Shown one piece after another: positions 25,331 to 37,171 of a stretch of DNA of 64,000 bases (position 1 is the first letter of the stretch; the number at the start of each line of letters is the position of its first letter). The stretch lies in NCBI GenBank assembly GCA_017848855.1, contig JAFIHF010000041.1, forward strand, positions 124,001-188,000. Direction: 5' to 3'. Made by a program: the position numbers and the translations under genes. Source of the stretch: Rhodanobacter denitrificans. GTDB lineage: Bacteria; Pseudomonadota; Gammaproteobacteria; Xanthomonadales; Rhodanobacteraceae. The notes under the pieces are model-generated. The model was not told the origin of the DNA. It searched no databases and saw nothing but the letters and a program-made list of their open reading frames with translations.

Positions 25331-28300
25331 TCAGAACTGCCAGTCGAAGCTGCCGCGGAAGCCGCTGTCCATCGCGTGACGGGCCGCCTGGCCCTGCCAG
25401 GACAGGTCGAACGAGGCGTGCTTCGCGACCTGCACGGTGAGGCCGGCGTCGGCGGCCAGCGCGTTGCGGGCGATCGGCAGGCCGGCCACCACGAACGGCG
25501 CGCCGCCGGCGAACGCCATCGACGTGGCGGTGCCGATGCGGCCGTACGCGCGGCGCCAGCCCAGCATGCCGTGCACGCTCAGGCGCTGCTCGCCGTGGAA
25601 CGGGAAGCCGCTGCTCGCCCGCGCGCCCAGCGTGCTGTAGCTGACGGCGTGGCTTTCGCCGATGCCGTGCAGGTCCGCGGCGCCACCGTGTTCCTGGAAG
25701 CCGTCCGTGTGCAGGCGCACGTGGGCAACTTGGGCGAACGGCTCCAGCGTCGCGTGCTTGAACGTGAAGCGGTAGCCGGCTTCGCCGAACAGCTGGGCGG
25801 TGGTGGCGTCGTAGCGGCTCAGCTCATGTCCGGCCAGGCCGGGCACGCCGACATGGCGCGTGCCGTCCAGCGTGTGCCAGCCGTAGGCGGCGCCGGCGCG
25901 CAGGCCCAGCCTGCCGAGCTGGGTGCCGGCATACACGCTGAAGTCGAGATCGCGGCTGGAGAGCGACGAAGCGCGCGCCGCCGCGTTCACCGCGGTTTGC
26001 GTGTAGCCGGCGGCGACGCCGAGCCGCGCGTTGTCGCCCAGCGGGCGATCCGCGCCGAGCAGGAAGCCGCCGCTGGTGTGCTTCGCCGACGCGGCATTGC
26101 CGTCGCTGTCGCGGTGGCCCCAGCTGCCCACGAACTGCCCCCACCAGGCGAGGTCGCCCTGGCCGTGTTGCACGGCAGGGCCGCCGACGTCGGAGCCCGC
26201 GCCGGCCTGGCGCAGGCGGGCGGCGACGCCGTCGCGCAGGTAGCGGCTGTCTTCCAGCAGCACGCCTTGCGCGGTGGCGTGGATTTCGCCGGAGAGCTGG
26301 TCGGCCGCGGCGCGGATCGCGGCGTCGGTCGGCAGATTGGTCAGCACGGCCAGGACGTTGCCCGCGCTGGGCTGGCTCTGCACGCCGCCCAGCGCGGCCA
26401 GCTCGTTCGGCGTGCCGCCGACGGCGGTCAGCGGCCGGGTCTGCGCCACGGTCAGATAGACGTGGTTCGCGTCGTAGCTGGGCACGAGGCCGAGCACGGC
26501 GCTGAGCGCGGTGTTGCCGCCCAGCTGGTAGCTGCCGCCGAGGCCGTGCGCCGCGCTGAGCACGGTGTAGCGGTTGCCGATGCGGGACAGGCCGGACGGT
26601 GCCGCCGCGAGTTCGAGGCCGGCGCCGGAACTCAGCGTGGCGCTGCCGCCCACTGCGAGCAGGCTGGACACGCCGGCCTGCGCCGGGTCGAGCTGCACCA
26701 GGTAGGCCGCGCCGGGAGCCTGGGTGTAATTGCCGCCCACGGTCAGCGTCTGGTACTGCCCCGGCCCGGTGCCCGGCGCCACGATGCCGGTCGTCGTCAG
26801 GCTGCCGCCGATGCGGCCGTGGCCGGTGAGCAGGCCGCCGTTGGCCACGTTGCCGCCGATGATGCCGTTGTCGACGAGCTGGCCGAGGTTGATCACGCCG
26901 CTGGCGAGCGAGCCTTCCATGTCGAGCGCCGCGGCGGCGCCGACGCCGGTGGCGCCGGTGTAGCTGTTGTGGCCGGTGAGCGTTTCGCGGCCGCCGGACA
27001 CGATCAGCCGACCGCCCGTGCCGCCGCCGATGCCGCCGTCCGCGATCTCGCCGCCGAAGCTGCCGCTGGCATGGGTCAAATCCAGCGTGGTGCCGCCCAG
27101 TTGCACCAGGCCGGCGCCGGAGAGCGACTGTACGGCGGTGGTCTGCCAGGTGCGCGAGATGTCGAAAATGCCGTCCACGTGCACGTCGGACGAGGCCGCG
27201 ATGCTGCCCGGGCCGGCCAGCGCCAGCCAGCCGCCGTTCGCGACCTGGGTGGCGCCGGTGTAGGTGTTGGTGCCGGAAAGATCGGCGATGCCGCCGTTGG
27301 CGACCTGGAACGGGCCGCTGCCGGAGATCGTGCCGGCCAAGCCCAGCGGGCCCATGTCCGGCGTCACCGTGAAGCCGGTGGTGATGTTCGCGGTGGAGAT
27401 GTAGAACGGCGTGTAGGCGGTGGACTGGTTCGCGAGGTCAAACATCACCGCGTTGTGCATGAAGAACGACAGACCGTAGATCGCCGCGTCCGGGAAGCCG
27501 CCATAGGAACCGAGCGTGACCACGTTGCTGTAGTCGCCCTGGCTGTCGTCGCCGCTGGTCACCGAAGCCGGATGGCCGGAGATCATCAGGCCGTTGGCGG
27601 TGACCGCGAGGCCGGTGGCGGTCAGGGTGATGCCAGGCACCAGGTCGCCGTACTGGTTGATGTTGCCGGCGGCCTGTTCGGTGCTGGCCAGGCCCAGGTC
27701 GCCGTTGTCGATCAGCATGATATTGGGCGTGCCGGTGTCGAACAGCGTCATCATCGGTGCGCTCACGCTGTTGCCCTTGCTGTCGGTAAGCGTATACAGG
27801 AACGCGGTGTCGAACTGGTAGGCGGAGGGCGCACCCGACAGCGGGAACGGATTGGTCTGGCCCTGGGTGGGCAGCCACGGCACCACGCTGAGGAACTGCG
27901 CGCGCAGCGCGGGCGTGAGGCCCTCGATCAGGCAGGCCTGGGCGCAGGCGCCGGGCGCCTTACCGGTGCCGTTGGCTTCCACGATGTAGCCGCTGTTGGT
28001 GAGCGAGCCGGGTACGCCGTTGCCGAAATCGCCGGCGCCGAAGATGCCGTAGAAGTGCCCTTCGTCGGGCGGATTGCCCTGGTTGAGGTTCTGCTGCCAG
28101 ATCAGATCTTGATACAGGGTGACGCCGTTCTGCGTGGTGATCGCCGGCCCCAGCGTGTCGCCGCCGGAACTCTGCGGGGTGACCAGTGAATCCAGGATGG
28201 TGGCGACCGGCAGGCCCTGCGGCGTGGCGTAGCTGGCGGCCTGGGTGCCGGTCGACGAGTTGTAGAACTGCAGGCTGCCCACGGTGGTGGAGGCCTGCCA

Positions 28301-28636
28301 GTAGCCGTAGGTGCCGTTGCCATACAGATAGGCGTACGGTGCGCTCTGCGCCACACCCGGCTGGTTCGGGAACCACGCAGGTGCTTGGCCGTTGTTGCCC
28401 GAACCGACGGCGATGTTGAACGAATCCGAACCGGTGTCGAACAGGTATTCCTCGGGCGTGGCGCCGTTGACGCCCACGTTGATGCCGAGGCGGTAGCCGT
28501 ACTGGCCGCCGCCGTAGTTTTCCTGGATCAGGTCCAGCGGAATGCTGGTGCTGGTGTCGGCGGCGAACGCCGGGTGGAACGGCGCCAGCATACAGGCCAG
28601 CGCCAACGGCAGCGGCCGCAGATTGAACTTGCTCAC
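25331..28636 (-). CDS. Autotransporter with pepsin-like (A1-type) aspartic protease passenger
   Basis: 1101 residues from the GTG at 28634-28636, which has GGAGAG upstream and opens the signal peptide (KFNLRPLPLALACMLAPFHP..AFA). The passenger carries two Asp-Thr-Gly motifs: Asp67 in EEYLFDTGSDSFNIAVGS and Asp300 in MMTLFDTGTPNIMLID. After the first, YLYGNGTYGYW puts Tyr105 where pepsins keep the flap tyrosine, and FYGIFGAGDFG follows like the GILGL strand. After the second, AIYGLSFFMHNAVMFDLANQ matches the final pepsin strands. Passenger repeats then lead to a C-terminal beta-barrel (about 830-1101) ending in FDWQF. A surface or secreted aspartic protease is inferred. Confidence 0.88.
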   Translation of the reverse strand: MSKFNLRPLPLALACMLAPFHPAFAADTSTSIPLDLIQENYGGGQYGYRLGINVGVNGATPEEYLFDTGSDSFNIAVGSGNNGQAPAWFPNQPGVAQSAPYAYLYGNGTYGYWQASTTVGSLQFYNSSTGTQAASYATPQGLPVATILDSLVTPQSSGGDTLGPAITTQNGVTLYQDLIWQQNLNQGNPPDEGHFYGIFGAGDFGNGVPGSLTNSGYIVEANGTGKAPGACAQACLIEGLTPALRAQFLSVVPWLPTQGQTNPFPLSGAPSAYQFDTAFLYTLTDSKGNSVSAPMMTLFDTGTPNIMLIDNGDLGLASTEQAAGNINQYGDLVPGITLTATGLAVTANGLMISGHPASVTSGDDSQGDYSNVVTLGSYGGFPDAAIYGLSFFMHNAVMFDLANQSTAYTPFYISTANITTGFTVTPDMGPLGLAGTISGSGPFQVANGGIADLSGTNTYTGATQVANGGWLALAGPGSIAASSDVHVDGIFDISRTWQTTAVQSLSGAGLVQLGGTTLDLTHASGSFGGEIADGGIGGGTGGRLIVSGGRETLTGHNSYTGATGVGAAAALDMEGSLASGVINLGQLVDNGIIGGNVANGGLLTGHGRIGGSLTTTGIVAPGTGPGQYQTLTVGGNYTQAPGAAYLVQLDPAQAGVSSLLAVGGSATLSSGAGLELAAAPSGLSRIGNRYTVLSAAHGLGGSYQLGGNTALSAVLGLVPSYDANHVYLTVAQTRPLTAVGGTPNELAALGGVQSQPSAGNVLAVLTNLPTDAAIRAAADQLSGEIHATAQGVLLEDSRYLRDGVAARLRQAGAGSDVGGPAVQHGQGDLAWWGQFVGSWGHRDSDGNAASAKHTSGGFLLGADRPLGDNARLGVAAGYTQTAVNAAARASSLSSRDLDFSVYAGTQLGRLGLRAGAAYGWHTLDGTRHVGVPGLAGHELSRYDATTAQLFGEAGYRFTFKHATLEPFAQVAHVRLHTDGFQEHGGAADLHGIGESHAVSYSTLGARASSGFPFHGEQRLSVHGMLGWRRAYGRIGTATSMAFAGGAPFVVAGLPIARNALAADAGLTVQVAKHASFDLSWQGQAARHAMDSGFRGSFDWQF

Positions 28637-28851
28637 TTCACTTCTCTCCCCGTTTGGATGTGCATCGACTGCGATGCCGGATTGCGAGTGCTGCATCCGT
28701 CCACGCCCTCTCCGGCCCCTTGGGCGGGACTCTCGTCCATCCGGGCTCTGACGTTTGTGAGGCGGAAAATTGAAATGCGGCTATCGACGCCGGCTGCGTC
28801 CGCGCCGGAGGACGCTGCGGCCGCGGGGCAGGGTGGGGTTTTCGGGGGCGC

Positions 28852-28884
28852 AAAAAGATGAAGGGCCCGGCATGCCGGGCCCTT
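28852..28884 (-). terminator. Terminator next to the distal tRNA-Val 3' copy
   Basis: AAGGGCCCGG/CCGGGCCCTT, a 10-bp stem with a CATG loop, is followed on the minus strand by ATCTTTTT. It lies 13 bp beyond the copied tRNA 3' end. It is most simply the original tRNA-Val terminator, now displaced by the insert. Confidence 0.8.
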
Positions 28885-28897
28885 CGTCTTCGAGTCG

Positions 28898-28918
28898 GTG
28901 GTGGGCGGTACAAGGATC
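28898..28918. repeat. Distal 21-bp copy of the tRNA-Val 3' end (attachment-site-like)
   Basis: These 21 bases are identical to 30201-30221, the CCA end, acceptor strand and part of the T-arm of tRNA-Val. Such a duplication marks one end of DNA that integrated into a tRNA gene. The copy bounds a ~1.3 kb stretch containing a toxin-antitoxin pair. Confidence 0.8.
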
Positions 28919-29032
28919 ACCGCGCCGCGCGAGTCGTCGCTGAAATCGCATTCCCTACGCTTCTCCGATTCGGCTTTCAGGGCATCGGCAAAGGCGCGAC
29001 GTGCTGCAGCCGTTGAAGCACGAAAAGGTGTG

Positions 29033-29374
29033 TCAGGCCACCATGACCTGGGTATGGCCCACTGTCCGCCGGCCAGCCTTGCATACCACGATGTTCACGT
29101 CTCGGCCCAGGCGATTCAGGCACTCGATCATCTTGGTCTGGCTGATGCCACGGAACCGGCCACGGAGCATCTCCGAGAGTTTGGGCTGGGTCATGCCCAG
29201 CAGTTCGGCAGCTCCCTGCTGCGTCAGGTGCCGTCCCTTGATGATCTGTGCGATCTGGCGCGCCAGTTCGGCTTTCACCCGCATGTCCTCGGCCTCGGGA
29301 AGGCCCAGGTCGGCATATGGATTGCCGCTGCCTTGCTCGATGCTGATGTCGTGCGCTTGGGGTTTCGTATTCAT
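29033..29374 (-). CDS. XRE-family antitoxin (HigA/COG5606-like)
   Basis: 113 residues with a central helix-turn-helix (about 45-90: LTQQGAAELLGMTQPKLSEMLRGRFRGIS). This is the COG5606 type that partners COG4679 toxins. The start is four bases after the toxin stop, so the toxin-first order matches the HigBA class. It should neutralise the toxin and repress its own promoter. Base composition is visibly less GC-rich than in the neighbouring genes. The pair sits between the two tRNA-Val 3' copies, pointing to horizontal arrival. Confidence 0.88.
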   Translation of the reverse strand: MNTKPQAHDISIEQGSGNPYADLGLPEAEDMRVKAELARQIAQIIKGRHLTQQGAAELLGMTQPKLSEMLRGRFRGISQTKMIECLNRLGRDVNIVVCKAGRRTVGHTQVMVA

Positions 29375-29378
29375 GAGC

Positions 29379-29732
29379 TCACTCCTTCGCCTTGGCGGCG
29401 ATTGCCTTCAACCGTGCCTCGATCAGATCCAGATCTGGCTTGGGTGTGCTGATGCCGTGGGTGGATTTCTTCTGGAAGCAGTGCAGCACGTAGACCGCTG
29501 CGGCGTAACGCACCGTATACACGGCGCGATAGGCGTCGCCCTGATGGTCTTCCACCACTTCCAGCACGCCCGCACCGCCGAAACCCTTCAGGGGCTTGGC
29601 CTGTGCATGCTTCTCGCCGCATTGGGCCAAGTGCAGCGCGTAGCCGAAGGTGTCCTGCACTTCTTCGGGCATCGCACCGAGGTCTTTTCGGGCCGAGCCG
29701 ACCCAGTACAGCGGCTTGAGCGAAGAAGGCAT
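29379..29732 (-). CDS. HigB/Gp49-like (COG4679) toxin
   Basis: 117 residues. The RelE-like fold is suggested by KPLYWVGSARKDLGAMPEEVQ, GYALHLAQCGEKHAQAKPLKGFGGAGVLEVVEDHQGDAY-type segments (shown in part) and RAVYTVRYAAAVYVLHCFQKKS. Family members cleave mRNA, usually on the ribosome. The start MPSSLKPLYW (ATG 29730-29732) was chosen because a TATAAT box lies just upstream, and translation from further upstream would begin before the promoter. It is the first gene of the TA pair. Confidence 0.86.
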   Translation of the reverse strand: MPSSLKPLYWVGSARKDLGAMPEEVQDTFGYALHLAQCGEKHAQAKPLKGFGGAGVLEVVEDHQGDAYRAVYTVRYAAAVYVLHCFQKKSTHGISTPKPDLDLIEARLKAIAAKAKE

Positions 29733-29739
29733 GGTCGTA

Positions 29740-29790
29740 ATTATACCTAAATGTGGATAAATAGGCTTCCACACGACCGCCGTGGTCCAG
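29740..29790 (-). promoter_or_regulatory. Toxin-antitoxin promoter, possibly giving a leaderless message
   Basis: On the minus strand a perfect TATAAT (29740-29745) ends seven bases before the toxin ATG. Transcription would therefore start at or next to the start codon. The AT-rich stretch upstream (CCTATTTATCCACATTTAGG) contains a partial inverted repeat (CCTA..TAGG) that could bind the antitoxin. Confidence 0.5.
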
Positions 29791-29799
29791 GTCAATCGG

Positions 29800-30138
29800 G
29801 AGCGTCACGCCAGTTCTCCACCCTCGTAGGTGGTGCCGCGGGCGAGCGAAGTCACGCGGCGAGGCTGTGAGAGCTGCGGGAGAAAATGGTGGCTGCCATC
29901 AGGAATGGATCTGATGAGGCGGAAGAGATTACTCGTTTGCGTCAGGTTTACCGAGCCGCTGGAACATGCCCAGGCCTCGATCCGCGCGGCGATGGAGTGT
30001 CCGTTGGCCGGACTCATTGCAGCAAACAAGCCCAGCAAGCTTCCCTGTGAGTACGCGAATGGGTACAGCACGGTTGAAAGATGGCGAAATGCCTGGAAAT
30101 GCCGGTACTCGTTTGGGTACACACTGGTCCACGCGGGC
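29800..30138. other. Insert DNA without a supportable gene
   Basis: Frames of 111-121 codons exist on both strands here, but none shows a recognisable motif, ribosome site or sensible codon use. One runs through a terminator. I see no coding evidence. It may be remnant DNA of the element integrated at tRNA-Val. Confidence 0.5.
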
Positions 30139-30140
30139 AC

Positions 30141-30171
30141 AAAAAAGCCCGACTCGGCGGGAATCGGGCTC
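30141..30171 (-). terminator. Terminator downstream of tRNA-Val
   Basis: AGCCCGA/TCGGGCT stem is followed on the minus strand by TTTTTT. It lies about 30 bp beyond the tRNA CCA end and appears to belong to the inserted DNA. Confidence 0.8.
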
Positions 30172-30200
30172 TTCTGTAACTGCTGGACTTACTGAAACAA

Positions 30201-30221
30201 GTGGTGGGCGGTACAAGGATC
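30201..30221. repeat. Proximal attachment-site-like repeat within tRNA-Val
   Basis: The 3' 20 bases of tRNA-Val (CCA, acceptor strand, part of the T-arm) plus one flanking base, identical to 28898-28918. Together the two copies bound the 1.3 kb insert. Confidence 0.8.
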
Positions 30222-30276
30222 GAACTTGTGACACCTGCCGTGTGAAGGCAGTGCTCTACCGCTGAGCTAACCGCCC
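30202..30276 (-). tRNA. tRNA-Val (anticodon CAC), CCA encoded
   Basis: Read on the minus strand, the acceptor stem pairs GGGCGGT with ACCGCCC, then discriminator A and encoded CCA. The D-arm TAGCTCAGCGGTAGAGCA is standard. The anticodon stem CTGCC/GGCAG encloses the loop TTCACAC, giving anticodon CAC (valine, codon GUG). The T-arm reads ACAAGTTCGATCCTTGT. Its 3' end is copied at 28898-28918, so the gene has served as an integration site while staying intact. Confidence 0.96.
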
Positions 30277-30374
30277 GCCGAGAGCGCGCAAATATACGGG
30301 GTGACGGCGGCGAGGTCAACCATGGCGAAGCGCTCGCGTAGAATGCGGGGTTTCCACGCCGACCGGTTTGCGCC

Positions 30375-30707
30375 ATGCCCCACGACCTTGCCCACGTCCT
30401 GCAGGCCCTGCAGCAGTTCGAGCTCACGCCCTGGAAGGCGGTGGGCTTCGCGGGGACGCTGATGTTCACCAGCCGCTGGTTCGTGCAGCTCTACTACACG
30501 CGCAAGCACAAGCGGGTGGTGATGCCGCTGTCGTTCTGGTGGCTGTCCGTGTGCGGCAGCGTGCTGCTGCTGGCGTACTTCGTGTTCGGCAAGAACGACT
30601 CGGTGGGCATCATCTCCAACTTCTTCCCGGTGTTCGTGTCGGTCTACAACCTGGTGGTGCACCTGCGCCATCGCAAGAACAGCCTGGGCGACGACGTGGC
30701 CGCCTGA
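30375..30707 (+). CDS. LAB_N-domain membrane protein (lipid-A-disaccharide synthase N-terminal-like)
   Basis: 110 residues, three membrane segments. WKAVGFAGTLMFTSRWFVQLYYTRK and the adjoining segments (MPLSFWWLSVCGSVLLLAYFVF, ISNFFPVFVSVYNLVVHL) match the small LAB_N family, which often accompanies lipid A or glycosyltransferase genes. The function is not established. Its TGA is immediately followed by the stop codon of the convergent metH gene, so the two genes meet with no spacer. A TAGAAT box at 30339-30344 could be its -10 element. Confidence 0.8.
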   Translation: MPHDLAHVLQALQQFELTPWKAVGFAGTLMFTSRWFVQLYYTRKHKRVVMPLSFWWLSVCGSVLLLAYFVFGKNDSVGIISNFFPVFVSVYNLVVHLRHRKNSLGDDVAA

Positions 30708-33452
<2,745 letters not shown>

Positions 33453-33479
33453 GGGCAGTGCGGCCTTGCAGCTTGAACT

Positions 33480-33602
33480 CCCTCTCCCCCGGCGACGCCG
33501 GGGGAGAGGGTGGGGGTGAGGGGGTGTTTTGGGGTGGGGCGGGAAGCCGGAGGCTTCCCCCTCACCCCACCCTCTCCCCCAAGCGGGGCTTGGAGGAGAG
33601 GG
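33480..33602. repeat. Paired CCCTCTCCCC hairpins between the two metH genes
   Basis: Hairpin A is a perfect 14-bp stem (33480-33493/33497-33510). Hairpin B (33570-33602) is an imperfect relative. The GGGTGGGGGTGAGGGGG arm after A can pair with the CCCCCTCACCCCACCC arm before B, giving a REPIN-like cloverleaf. It fills the 175-bp gap between the two metH parts. Confidence 0.8.
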
Positions 33603-33627
33603 CTGAAGCGCGTGGCGGCGCCCGCGT

Positions 33628-34707
33628 TCACGCCGCTTGCGCGAGCGCGGGCAGGGCGCGCGGCGCCACGCCGCGCACGGCTTCCGCAATCGCCTTGATA
33701 TGCGCCGGCGTGGTGCCGCAGCAGCCGCCGACGAGGTTGAGCAGGCCGTCGCGGGCGAAGCCGGCGATCACGTTCGCCATGTGCTCGGGCGTCTCGTCGT
33801 ATTCGCCGAAGGCGTTCGGCAGGCCGGCGTTCGGATGCGTGCTGACGCGGCTCTCGGCGATGTCGGCGAGCACCTGGATGTGCGGGCGCAGGTCGTCCGC
33901 GCCCAGCGCGCAGTTGAAGCCCACCGACAGCGGCCGCGCATGGCGCACCGAGTAGTAGAACGCCTCGGCGGTCTGCCCGGAGAGCGTGCGGCCGGAGCGG
34001 TCGGTGATGGTGCCGGAGATCATCACCGGCAGCCGCGCGCCGCGTTCCACGAACAGCGTGTCGAGCGCGTACAGCGCGGCCTTGGCGTTCAAGGTGTCGA
34101 AGATGGTCTCCACCATCAGGATGTCGGCGCCGCCGTCGATCAGGCCGCTGGCGGATTCGCTGTAGTTGCGCGCCAGCTCCTCGAAGCTGACGTTGCGGAA
34201 GCCGGGGTCGTTGACGTCGGGCGACAGCGAGGCGGTGCGGCTGGTGGGGCCGAGCACGCCGATGACGAAACGCGGCTTGCCGGGCGTCAGCGCCGTGAAC
34301 TTGTCGCAGGCGGCGCGCGCGAGCTTTGCGCCCTCGCGATTCAGCTCGTACGCGAGGTGCTCCAGCTTGTAGTCGGCCTGGCTGATGCGGGTGGAGTTGA
34401 AGGTGTTGGTTTCGACGAGATCGGCGCCGGCTTCGAGGTAGGCCTCGTGCACGCCGCGGATGATGTCCGGCCGGGTCAGGGTCAAGAGGTCGTTGTTGCC
34501 CTTGAGGTCGCAGCCCGGGTGATCGTGGTGATGCTCGTGCGCGCCGTCGCGGCCGTGCTCGAAGCGTTCGCCGCGGAAGCCGGCTTCGTCCAGCCGGTGG
34601 CCTTGCAGCATGGTGCCCATGCCGCCGTCGAGGATCAGGATGCGCTGCGCGAGCGCGGCTTCGAGCAGGGCGACGCGTTCGGGGTGCAGCCAGGGCAGGG
34701 TACTCAT
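33628..34707 (-). CDS. metH: Methionine synthase MetH, N-terminal homocysteine-binding part
   Basis: 359 residues, a zinc homocysteine S-methyltransferase barrel. The ligands Cys266 (GFNCALG) and Cys329/Cys330 (GGCCGTT) are present, as are [11 protein letters not shown] and DLKGNNDLL. Between FRGERF and CDLKGNN there is an extra His-rich stretch ([10 protein letters not shown], residues 56-65) not in E. coli MetH as I remember it. It should work with the downstream-encoded folate/cobalamin part as a two-chain enzyme. ATG 34705-34707 has GAAGAG before it; a GTG at 34719 overlapping the upstream stop is an alternative start. It lies eight bases after the regulator gene. Confidence 0.94.
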   Translation of the reverse strand: MSTLPWLHPERVALLEAALAQRILILDGGMGTMLQGHRLDEAGFRGERFEHGRDGAHEHHHDHPGCDLKGNNDLLTLTRPDIIRGVHEAYLEAGADLVETNTFNSTRISQADYKLEHLAYELNREGAKLARAACDKFTALTPGKPRFVIGVLGPTSRTASLSPDVNDPGFRNVSFEELARNYSESASGLIDGGADILMVETIFDTLNAKAALYALDTLFVERGARLPVMISGTITDRSGRTLSGQTAEAFYYSVRHARPLSVGFNCALGADDLRPHIQVLADIAESRVSTHPNAGLPNAFGEYDETPEHMANVIAGFARDGLLNLVGGCCGTTPAHIKAIAEAVRGVAPRALPALAQAA

Positions 34708-34715
34708 CGTTCTCT

Positions 34716-35642
34716 TCACTTCTTCTGCGCGAGCAGGCTGATGACTTCGAAATGCGGCGCCTTGCGCTCGCGGCTGAGCCGGTTGCAGCTGACCACGTGC
34801 AGGCCGGCGGCGCGGGCGTAGTCCTGCAGCTCCGCTTCGGTGAAGCCGAGGTTCTTGTGGTCGAACGGCTCGACGGTGGCGCGGTGGTCGTGCTTGCCCA
34901 GCGTCACCGCGAGCAGGCGGCCGCCGGGGCGCAGCAGGCGCGCGGCTTCGGCCACGGCCTGCGCGGGGCGTTCGGCGTAGGTGAGCGCGTGCAGCATCAG
35001 CACCAGGTCGAAGCGACGCTCGCCGAGATCGAGCGCGTGCATGTCGCCCTGGCGCACCTCGACGTTGGGGTAGGCCTGCAGGCGTTTCGCCGCGGCCTCG
35101 GCCACGCGCTCGCTGGAATCCACGCAGACGATGGAGTGCGCGTGCGGCGCCAGCAGTTCGGCGGTGATGCCGTCGCCGGAGGCGATGTCCAGCACGTCGC
35201 CGGTGCCCAGCAGCTGCAGCAGCGCGCGCGCCAGGGTTTCCCAGGTGCGGCCGGGCGAGTAATGGCGCTCCATGTCGCCGGCCACGGTGTCGGCCCAGCC
35301 TTCGGCGCGGGCGCGGTTGGCCAGCACGGCGGGCAGGCGCTCGGCGTCTTCGCGCAGCAGGGCGTCGTCGATGTTCTCGCGCAGCGAGGCGATCAGCGCG
35401 TGTTGGTGCTCGTCGCCCTCGCCGTTGGCGCGGTAGTAGGCGGACACGCCGGCTCGGCGGTCGCGCACGAGGCCGGCCTCCTTCAGCTTGGCGAGGTGGG
35501 TGGAGACGCGTGGCTGCGCCAGGTGCAGCACCGCGGCCAGCTCGGCCACGGTGAGTTCCTCGCCTTCGAGCAGGGCGAGCAGGCGCACGCGGGTGGGGTC
35601 GGCCAGCAGTCGCAGCACGCTGGAGGCGGTCGCCAGATCCAT
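34716..35642 (-). CDS. ArsR-family regulator fused to a SAM-dependent methyltransferase domain
   Basis: 308 residues. An ArsR winged helix (about 5-75: [23 protein letters not shown].., [17 protein letters not shown]) is joined to a class I methyltransferase fold ([15 protein letters not shown] near 150-164, [28 protein letters not shown]). It leads directly into the two metH genes. Regulators of this build near metH are good candidates for sensing S-adenosylhomocysteine or SAM (SahR-type control); that link is inference. A palindrome (35655-35664) just upstream of its start is a likely operator for autoregulation and metH control. Confidence 0.88.
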   Translation of the reverse strand: MDLATASSVLRLLADPTRVRLLALLEGEELTVAELAAVLHLAQPRVSTHLAKLKEAGLVRDRRAGVSAYYRANGEGDEHQHALIASLRENIDDALLREDAERLPAVLANRARAEGWADTVAGDMERHYSPGRTWETLARALLQLLGTGDVLDIASGDGITAELLAPHAHSIVCVDSSERVAEAAAKRLQAYPNVEVRQGDMHALDLGERRFDLVLMLHALTYAERPAQAVAEAARLLRPGGRLLAVTLGKHDHRATVEPFDHKNLGFTEAELQDYARAAGLHVVSCNRLSRERKAPHFEVISLLAQKK

Positions 35643-35654
35643 CGGGTATTCGTC

Positions 35655-35664
35655 TATCGCGATA
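35655..35664. promoter_or_regulatory. Palindrome TATCGCGATA, candidate operator of the ArsR-methyltransferase/metH unit
   Basis: A perfect 10-bp palindrome with partly symmetric flanks (TC..AAGA) lies 13 bp before the regulator start codon, where an ArsR-type repressor would block its own promoter. Confidence 0.55.
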
Positions 35665-35844
35665 AAGAGATTGAAAGGCTAGGCCGCGGGCTGGCGCGCG
35701 TCAAGCGTCGCCGTGGCTGGTTCCCCGCTTTCTCTCTTCCCCTCCGCTCGCGGCCCGTCTTTGCTGCGCCCGCACAAGGCGCCTTGGCCGTCACCGTTAA
35801 AATGGTCGGCTTTCCCATTCCTGCCTTGCTACCGGAGTCCCCCC

Positions 35845-37005
<1,161 letters not shown>

Positions 37006-37029
37006 GCGCTGGAATTCGAGATGGCAAGA

Positions 37030-37059
37030 AGCCCCGGCCTGGCAAGCCGGGGCTTTTTG
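37030..37059 (+). terminator. Rho-independent terminator of the acyl-CoA dehydrogenase gene
   Basis: AGCCCCGGC/GCCGGGGCT, a 9-bp stem, followed by TTTTT on the plus strand. Confidence 0.9.
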
Positions 37060-37067
37060 TCGGGACC

Positions 37068-37122
37068 GTAGGTCGGGCTTCAGCCCGACCCGCCACGCAC
37101 GTCGGGCTGAAGCCCGACCTAC
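37068..37122. repeat. REPIN-type element (22-bp perfect inverted pair)
   Basis: 37068-37089 and 37101-37122 are perfect reverse complements of 22 bp, and each unit has an internal hairpin (GTCGGGCTTCAGCCCGAC). It lies between convergent genes and is unrelated in sequence to the elements at 7719 and 52698. Confidence 0.85.
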
Positions 37123-37133
37123 GCAGGCATGCC

Positions 37134-37167
37134 CTCACTCCCTCTCTCCTTTGGGAGAGGGAGTGAG
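37134..37167 (-). terminator. Hairpin after the RND efflux genes
   Basis: CTCACTCCCTCTC (37134-37146) pairs with GAGAGGGAGTGAG (37155-37167) around an 8-base loop, five bases beyond the RND stop. It belongs to the same loose CCCTCTC hairpin family as 33480 and 47827. It could end the pump transcript, but there is no T-run. Confidence 0.55.
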
Positions 37168-37171
37168 TTGG

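Noticed and set aside
29830..30195. 121-codon frame in the tRNA-linked insert
   Set aside because: No ribosome site, no recognised domain, and its 3' end runs through the tRNA-proximal terminator. An opposing frame is equally long.
30300..30374. Second tRNA or riboswitch after tRNA-Val
   Set aside because: No cloverleaf or conserved riboswitch elements could be drawn; only a TAGAAT promoter box is seen.
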